From Chryseobacterium indologenes (lineage in GTDB: Bacteria > Bacteroidota > Bacteroidia > Flavobacteriales > Weeksellaceae), in NCBI RefSeq assembly GCF_002025665.1, contig NZ_CP018786.1, forward strand, positions 2,790,001-2,854,000: a DNA stretch of 64,000 bases, written 5' to 3'. A model generated the notes under the pieces. That model searched no databases. It saw nothing but the letters and a program-made list of their open reading frames with translations, and had not been told where the DNA came from. Position numbers and translations under genes: made by a program. Positions 59,144-64,000 of this stretch are shown in pieces (position 1 is the first letter of the stretch; each line of letters starts with the position of its first letter).

Positions 59144-60235
59144 TTATACGTTGAATCTAAAGTGCATGATGTCACCATCCTGTACGATATATTCTTTACC
59201 TTCTACAGAAAGTTTTCCGGCTTCTTTTATCTTTACTTCAGAACCGTAAGTAATGTAATCGTTATACTTGATTACTTCTGCACGGATAAATCCTTTTTCA
59301 AAGTCTGTATGGATTACTCCTGCAGCTTGTGGAGCTGTCCAGCCCTGTCCGATAGTCCAAGCTCTTACTTCTTTTACCCCAGCTGTAAAATACGTCTGAA
59401 GTTTCAAAAGATCATATGCTTTTCTGATCAAACGGTTAACTCCCGGCTCTGTAAGACCAAGTTCATCAAGGAAAATTTCTCTTTCTTCGAACGTTTCAAG
59501 TTCATTAATATCCGCTTCGATCTGTGCTGCCAGTACTACTACTTCAGCACCTTCGCCTTTAGCCATTTCTTCAATCTTAGCAATCCACTCATTTCCGTTT
59601 TTGATAGAGTTTTCATCTACATTACAAACGTAAAGGACCGGTTTATTTGTCAACAATTGAACTTCTCCGATGATTGATTTTGTAAAGTCATCAGTCGCAA
59701 ATTCTCTTGCATTCTTACCGTCTTCAAGAAATTTCTGTAAATTCTGAAGGGTTTCGTAAGTAAGAATATCTTCTTTCTTCCCTGATTTGATGAATTTTTT
59801 AGCTTTTTCAACTGCTTTTCCTACGGTTTCAAGGTCTTTCAGCTGAAGTTCTATATCAATAATTTCTTTATCTCTTAATGGATCTACTGAACCTTCTACG
59901 TGAACGATATTTCCATTATCAAAACATCTTAAAACATGAATAATCGCTTCACACTCGCGGATATTAGCCAAGAACTGGTTCCCCAATCCTTCTCCTTTGC
60001 TGGCACCTTTTACAAGACCCGCAATATCAACAATTTCAACTACAGCGGGTAAAACTCTCTCAGGTTTTACGATTTTCTCCAGTTCAAACAATCTCTGATC
60101 TGGTACAGAAACCGTCCCAAGGTTCGGTTCAATAGTACAGAAAGGATAGTTTGCTGATTGAGCTTTTGCATTGCTCAGACAGTTAAAAAGAGTTGATTTA
60201 CCTACATTCGGTAAGCCTACGATTCCACATTTCAT
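59144..60235 (-). CDS. ychF: Redox-regulated ATPase YchF (Obg-related)
   Basis: This 363-aa P-loop protein of the Obg/HflX superfamily hydrolyses ATP rather than GTP and binds ribosomes; in E. coli it is a negative factor in the oxidative stress response. GLPNVGKST (7-15) is the Walker A motif, VEIVDIAGLVKGASKGEGLG holds switch II, and the C-terminal TGS-like domain ends EYIVQDGDIMHFRFNV. The family's altered G4 motif (VLYVCNVDE in place of NKxD) is visible. Length is exactly as usual. Confidence 0.96.
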   Translation of the reverse strand: MKCGIVGLPNVGKSTLFNCLSNAKAQSANYPFCTIEPNLGTVSVPDQRLFELEKIVKPERVLPAVVEIVDIAGLVKGASKGEGLGNQFLANIRECEAIIHVLRCFDNGNIVHVEGSVDPLRDKEIIDIELQLKDLETVGKAVEKAKKFIKSGKKEDILTYETLQNLQKFLEDGKNAREFATDDFTKSIIGEVQLLTNKPVLYVCNVDENSIKNGNEWIAKIEEMAKGEGAEVVVLAAQIEADINELETFEEREIFLDELGLTEPGVNRLIRKAYDLLKLQTYFTAGVKEVRAWTIGQGWTAPQAAGVIHTDFEKGFIRAEVIKYNDYITYGSEVKIKEAGKLSVEGKEYIVQDGDIMHFRFNV

Positions 60236-60244
60236 ATTGTAAAA

Positions 60245-60320
60245 TTCAAAGTTTAAGGTTTAGGGCAACTCAAGGTATCTTCAACTTTAAACATTGATCT
60301 CAGAACCTTGAATTACGAGT
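60245..60320. repeat. Dispersed short repeat upstream of ychF
   Basis: TTCAAAGTTTAAGGTTTAGGG (shorter form of the unit at 32266) followed by CAACTCAAGGT, TCAACTTTAAACATTGA, CTCAGAACC and TTGAATTACGAGT. It occupies the region in which the ychF promoter and leader would lie. Confidence 0.55.
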
Positions 60321-60360
60321 GTGCAAAGATAGTGATTTTTAAGAGAGTTTCATAATAAAA

Positions 60361-60386
60361 AAATCTGTCAGTATTCTGACAGATTT
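60361..60386 (-). terminator. Terminator of the ferritin gene
   Basis: Perfect 11-bp stem AAATCTGTCAG / CTGACAGATTT with a 4-base loop; on the minus strand a T7 run follows. Confidence 0.85.
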
Positions 60387-60411
60387 AAAAGGCTTAGGTT
60401 CACCAGGTGTT

Positions 60412-60963
60412 TTATGGATTGTCTCCTGTGGCATTCTGAGCCAGCGGAACATCATTAGGTGCTTCCTGTAAAGTTTTATCTAAAGTAAATAAAGATTCGT
60501 CAGTAGCTCTGTCGCCGCCTGCGATTTTCAGTTTATCAATTAAATTCTGAGCTAATGTTTCTTCTTCAATCTGTTCCTGTACAAACCATTGCATAAAATT
60601 CCAGGTAGCCCAATCTTTTTCCTCCATAGAAAGGTCTACAATTCTGTAAATAGCGGTGGTATTGTCAACTTCATGTTTAAATACACCATCAAAGCAAGCG
60701 GTAAGACTGTCCGGATCTGCAGGAGGAGCAGGAATAGCATCTACTTTTGGTTTTCCACCTCTGTTTAAGATGTATTCCATGAATTTTATGGAATGATTTC
60801 TCTCTTCCTGAGCATGGCGGTAAAGGAAGTTTGCAATCCCCTGATAACCTTTGTCATCAGCCCAGATTCCATACGATAAAAAAACGTGTGAAGCATGAAT
60901 TTCCTTGTTCATCTGGTCACTAAGTGCTTTTTCCATGTTGGTGGAAAGTCTTTTAGTATTCAT
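60412..60963 (-). CDS. ftnA: Ferritin
   Basis: This 183-aa non-haem ferritin subunit stores iron in a 24-mer shell after oxidising Fe(II). The four-helix bundle and ferroxidase ligands are seen: EIHASHVFLSYG (first Glu), HAQEERNHSIKFMEYI (ExxH) and the third-helix Glu/Gln region MQWFVQEQIEEET. The C-terminal tail is a little longer than in E. coli FtnA. It is a single-gene unit. The 240 bases upstream (60964-61107) contain no clear promoter box that I can name. Confidence 0.95.
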   Translation of the reverse strand: MNTKRLSTNMEKALSDQMNKEIHASHVFLSYGIWADDKGYQGIANFLYRHAQEERNHSIKFMEYILNRGGKPKVDAIPAPPADPDSLTACFDGVFKHEVDNTTAIYRIVDLSMEEKDWATWNFMQWFVQEQIEEETLAQNLIDKLKIAGGDRATDESLFTLDKTLQEAPNDVPLAQNATGDNP

Positions 60964-61107
60964 AATGTTATATTTTGGTGATTATGGAATTAATCATGCA
61001 AAAACAGTTCCGATAAAGTTCTTATTATACTTAAAAACACATCTGCAATCCAGAAACAATACTGATTATCAATGATTTAAATTAATAATTTATAGTTATT
61101 CTAAAAT

Positions 61108-61135
61108 AAAAACCAGCTCTAGAGAACTGGTTTTT
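61108..61135 (-). terminator. Terminator of the GHL10 gene
   Basis: AAAAACCAG / CTGGTTTTT stem with a 10-base loop, T-rich on the minus strand. Confidence 0.7.
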
Positions 61136-61204
61136 ACATTTATTATTGAGATTGCTTCATTTAAAGGTTCACAATGACATATTGGGAGCAGATTTTTAAT
61201 CCAA

Positions 61205-62821
61205 CTATTTAATTTTTCGAGCTGTATAATCACTTTCATTCCCTAATCTGTCGATGGCTTTGATTGCGACTGCATTCAATTTTTTTCCGTCTTTAGATTT
61301 AGGAATTTCTTTTGAAAGGGTATCCAGCGTTAAAATTTCTGTTTGCCATACACCGTTATATTGAGTGAAAAGTACCCATAAAAATACATCAGCGACATTT
61401 TTTGTGCTCCAGCTTGTCTGAGCAAAGCTTCCATTATCAGCAATAAACAAAGTAGGAGTTTGCAATGGAACTGTTTTGATCCATGGAGATTTCGGAACTA
61501 ACGCTTTTTCATTATATGGCCCGGTTTTCAAAGCAGGAAGCATATTGGGGTTTCTGGTCAATCCGGCAATGCTCCAATGAATTTCTCCGGCATCATTTTT
61601 AAGGATATTTCTGGAAATAGCGATCTGATTTTTGATTTCGGCAGGACGGTCTGATACTTTAATCTCAACAGTATTCAACCCTGGCCAAAGGTGGCGGTTC
61701 ATTGTATTTTCAGATTGCCACCAGCTTAACAAGGCTTCAAAGCTTTGTCCTTTGGAATCTACCGGCCAGTACAACTGTGGTGAGAAATAATCTACCCAAC
61801 CTTTATTTAACCAAAGTTTAGCATCTGCATACAGTTCGTCATACTGAGAAGACCCTACAATTCCTGCAGGATATCCGGGTTTCCAAATTCCAAACGGGCT
61901 GATTCCAAATCTTACACTATTTTTTTCTGCGTGAATTTCTTTATAGATACGTTCTACAAATTTATTCACATTATCTCTTCTCCAGTCTGCTCTGGATAAA
62001 GTTCCTCCACTGCTAACATAGGCGCTCCAACTTGCATTATCAGGAAAATCCGCACCTTTATTATAGGTAGCATAAGGATAGAAATAATCGTCGAAATGCA
62101 CAGCATCAATATCATATCTTTTTACAATATCTTTCACCACATTGGACACATGGCCTTGCGTTTTCGGATTAGCCGGATCAAACCAGTACATTCCGTTCTT
62201 TAATCTTACTACAATATCAGACAGCTTATTGGCCATCGACAGGTTATTAACAGCTCCGCCATTCGTATGGTGTGCACGGTAAGGATTTAACCAGACATGC
62301 AATTCCAGCCCTCTTTTATGAGCTTCTTCAATCCAGAACTGAAGCGGATCATAGTTTGGATATGGAGACTTTCCTGTTTCTCCGGTCAGAAAGTAAGACC
62401 ATGGTTCGATATTACTTGTATAAAGTGCATCTGCGGAAGGTCTGATCTGGAAAATAGCGGCGTTGAAATTATTGTCTTTCAGCATATCAAGCATACTAAT
62501 AGCCTCTGCTTTCTGCTGTTCCACCGTGAGATCATTTCTTGAAGGCCAGTTGATATTGGCAACACTGGCAATCCATGCTCCTCGGAATTCTCTTTTGATT
62601 TCCGGAAGATTGGTTCTGAAGTTTTCTTCCGTTGAAGCTGCTGTTCCTGTTGTAGGTTTTGTAGCTGTTGGATTTACTTTTGGAGGATTTGTATTGTTGG
62701 TTGGTTTTGTCGGATTCTTTGTGGAAGGTGTTTTTACAACATTGTTCTGAACGGAACATGAGGTAGTGTAAGAGGCAAAAAAGCCCAGTAAAACGATAAG
62801 TTTTAATTTATTCATTCTCAT
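61205..62821 (-). CDS. GHL10-type glycoside hydrolase lipoprotein (DUF187-like)
   Basis: This 538-aa lipoprotein (VLLGFFASYTTSC) has a Thr/Pro/Asn-rich linker (about 25-65) and then a TIM-barrel of the family-10-like GHL10 group: FRGAWIASVANINWPS, LHVWLNPYRAHH, DAVHFDDYFYPY, FGISPFGIWKPG and YFSPQLYWPVD are its conserved strands with acidic residues that may be catalytic. A beta-sandwich C-domain follows. Members are thought to act on glycans, possibly peptidoglycan-derived, but activity is not established. Three in-frame starts lie within 12 bases (GTG 62827, ATG 62821, ATG 62815). Confidence 0.92.
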   Translation of the reverse strand: MRMNKLKLIVLLGFFASYTTSCSVQNNVVKTPSTKNPTKPTNNTNPPKVNPTATKPTTGTAASTEENFRTNLPEIKREFRGAWIASVANINWPSRNDLTVEQQKAEAISMLDMLKDNNFNAAIFQIRPSADALYTSNIEPWSYFLTGETGKSPYPNYDPLQFWIEEAHKRGLELHVWLNPYRAHHTNGGAVNNLSMANKLSDIVVRLKNGMYWFDPANPKTQGHVSNVVKDIVKRYDIDAVHFDDYFYPYATYNKGADFPDNASWSAYVSSGGTLSRADWRRDNVNKFVERIYKEIHAEKNSVRFGISPFGIWKPGYPAGIVGSSQYDELYADAKLWLNKGWVDYFSPQLYWPVDSKGQSFEALLSWWQSENTMNRHLWPGLNTVEIKVSDRPAEIKNQIAISRNILKNDAGEIHWSIAGLTRNPNMLPALKTGPYNEKALVPKSPWIKTVPLQTPTLFIADNGSFAQTSWSTKNVADVFLWVLFTQYNGVWQTEILTLDTLSKEIPKSKDGKKLNAVAIKAIDRLGNESDYTARKIK

Positions 62822-62900
62822 AGTCACAAAACTACATTAAAATTTATTTTTATTCTTAGAGATTATTATGCCAAAATAAGCATTTTAATGGGTTGGCATA

Positions 62901-62930
62901 GAAAAAAAGCCCCGAAAATCGAGGCTTTAT
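62901..62930 (-). terminator. Terminator of typA
   Basis: Imperfect stem AAAGCCCCG / CGAGGCTTT with a 5-base loop; on the minus strand a T7 run follows. Confidence 0.7.
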
Positions 62931-62950
62931 TATATTTTAAGAATTTTAGA

Positions 62951-64000
62951 TTATGCTTTCGCTCCTCTTTCAACTCTTTTTCTTTCTTCTTCAGAAAGGA
63001 TTTTCTTTCTCATTCTGATGAAGTTTGGAGTAACCTCGATAGCTTCATCACCCTGGATGTATTCCATACATTCTTCCAGAGAGAATAAGATTTTTGGAGC
63101 AACACCAGTATCTTTATCTTTTCCAGAAGCTCTCATGTTATTCAACTGTTTTGCTTCAACGATGTTTACTACTAAGTCACCAGGTTTGTTTTGTTCACCG
63201 ATGATCATTCCTGTGTAGATTTCCTCACCCGGATCAACGAAAAACTTACCTCTATCCTGTAGTTTAGCAATAGAATATTCTGTAGCAGGACCTGTAGTTT
63301 TGCTGATCAGAACCCCATTGTTTCTTCCTGGGATAGCACCTTTGAAAGGCTTATATTCTGTGAAACGGTGTGCCATGATAGCTTCACCTGCAGTAGCTGT
63401 CAACATCTGAGAACGTAATCCGATCAAACCTCTTGAAGGAATTTCGAATTCCATGTGCTGCATTTCACCTTTAGTTTCCATGATGTGAAGGTCACCTTTT
63501 CTCTGAGTTGCCAGGTCGATAACTCTTGAAGCAAATTCTTCAGGAACATCAACAACTAAAGATTCATAAGGCTCACATTTCTCACCGTCAATTTCTTTGA
63601 AGATAACCTGCGGCTGACCAATTGTCATTTCGTACCCTTCTCTTCTCATTGTTTCGATCAAAACAGATAAGTGAAGGATCCCTCTACCAAATACCAGGAA
63701 TGTGTTTGCATCATCAGTCTGTTGAACTCTTAATGCAAGGTTTTTCTCTAATTCTTTAGTTAATCTTTCTTTAAGGTGGTTTGAAGTTACATATTTACCA
63801 TCTTTACCGAAGAAAGGTGAGTTGTTGATAGAGAACGTCATGTTCAACGTAGGTTCGTCAATTGCCGTTCTTTCCAATGGCTCAGGATTTTCAAGATCAA
63901 CGAAAGAATCACCAATCTGGAAAGCATCAAAACCTACTACAGCACAGATATCTCCTGCTTTTACTTCAGTTACTTTTTTCTTTCCTAATCCTTCAAAAAC
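62951..64000 (-). CDS. typA: Translational GTPase TypA/BipA, C-terminal part (5' end outside window)
   Basis: The minus strand is open from base 64000 to the stop, 349 codons: VFEGLGKKKVTEVKAGDICAV, then the domain II-III junction (DEPTLNMTFSINNSPFFGKDGKYVT), domain V (MEFEIPSRGLIGLRSQMLTATAGEAIMAHRF) and the BipA-specific C-domain (RGKFFVDPGEEIYTGMIIGEQNKPGDL, ECMEYIQGDEAIEVTPNFIRMRK). The GTPase domain lies beyond the window. BipA binds the ribosome and aids large-subunit assembly and growth under stress. A TTG inside (63875-63877) is not the start. Confidence 0.96.
   Translation of the reverse strand, partial: VFEGLGKKKVTEVKAGDICAVVGFDAFQIGDSFVDLENPEPLERTAIDEPTLNMTFSINNSPFFGKDGKYVTSNHLKERLTKELEKNLALRVQQTDDANTFLVFGRGILHLSVLIETMRREGYEMTIGQPQVIFKEIDGEKCEPYESLVVDVPEEFASRVIDLATQRKGDLHIMETKGEMQHMEFEIPSRGLIGLRSQMLTATAGEAIMAHRFTEYKPFKGAIPGRNNGVLISKTTGPATEYSIAKLQDRGKFFVDPGEEIYTGMIIGEQNKPGDLVVNIVEAKQLNNMRASGKDKDTGVAPKILFSLEECMEYIQGDEAIEVTPNFIRMRKKILSEEERKRVERGAKA

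Noticed and set aside
59162-59677. 171-codon open frame opposite ychF
   Set aside because: Antisense shadow; ychF is intact and highly conserved there.

Overview
The window reads as a chromosomal segment of a low-GC member of the Flavobacteriia, most likely Chryseobacterium or a close relative in the Weeksellaceae. This is inferred from the protein families (type IX secretion C-terminal domain, GLPGLI proteins, DUF6705, Chryseobacterium-type double-glycine leader peptides), from TAnnTTTG promoter boxes in place of sigma70 boxes, and from the near absence of Shine-Dalgarno sequences. Naming at genus level is recognition, not a search result. Genes are dense and lie on both strands. Most are closed by clear hairpin-plus-T terminators, many of them shared by convergent genes.

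Layout. 1-8.3 kb: end of an unknown gene, tatC, and three exported peptidases (a metzincin with a type IX sorting tail, an M1 aminopeptidase, an M61 peptidase). 8.4-14.8 kb: a dacB-histidine kinase pair, a pepE-zinc-ribbon pair, a TPR protein, a YdeI-like protein and a transaldolase-family aldolase. 14.9-19.8 kb: two GLPGLI proteins, an acetyltransferase, and a blaI-blaR1-like pair with a candidate operator. 20.1-25.9 kb: a cytochrome P460-like haem protein with two lipoproteins, a LytS/LytTR pair, a Crp/Fnr regulator and a glutathione peroxidase. 26-31 kb: accessory genes, including a 2OG-Fe(II) oxygenase next to a stand-alone Ada zinc domain and two AT-rich secreted orphans. 31.0-31.6 kb: five tandem initiator tRNA genes. 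31.65-35 kb: housekeeping genes (threonylcarbamoyl-AMP synthase, CPBP protease, yaaA, prmC, DUF4180). 35.2-37.6 kb: a long structured leader with a 12-codon ORF, then a secreted protein and a lectin-domain protein. 37.7-41.4 kb: a frameshifted epimerase gene, an SDR, an AraC regulator and a rhomboid. 41.4-46.5 kb: parE, a small membrane protein and parC. 46.6-52.4 kb: a large sensor kinase, a LytTR regulator, a GG-leader peptide and a HExxH lipoprotein. 52.4-57.8 kb: DUF2867, methionine aminotransferase, cardiolipin synthase, an SDR and an AraC regulator. 58.1-59.0 kb: four tandem GG-leader peptides. 59.1-64 kb: ychF, ferritin, a GHL10-type glycosidase and the 3' part of typA.

The most novel content is the peptides. 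Four adjacent short genes (58077-58983) share a GKKLxKKxLxxIxGG leader and end in a Cys module of spacing C-x6-C-x4-C, which occurs twice in the fourth. A fifth peptide (50350-50550) has a related leader and a Pro-rich, Cys-free core. It lies directly after a propeller-sensor/LytTR pair and just downstream of two CGCACTTA direct repeats with a 21-bp period, the usual geometry of a LytTR-regulator site, and it is followed by a metallopeptidase-like lipoprotein. Together these look like a regulated, exported-peptide locus. No modification enzyme or peptidase-ABC exporter is in the window, so export and maturation would have to be encoded elsewhere. Other points worth a look are covarying hairpins between the initiator tRNAs, a dispersed short repeat that has entered prmC in frame and supplies a start codon elsewhere, and the structured leader at 35.2 kb.
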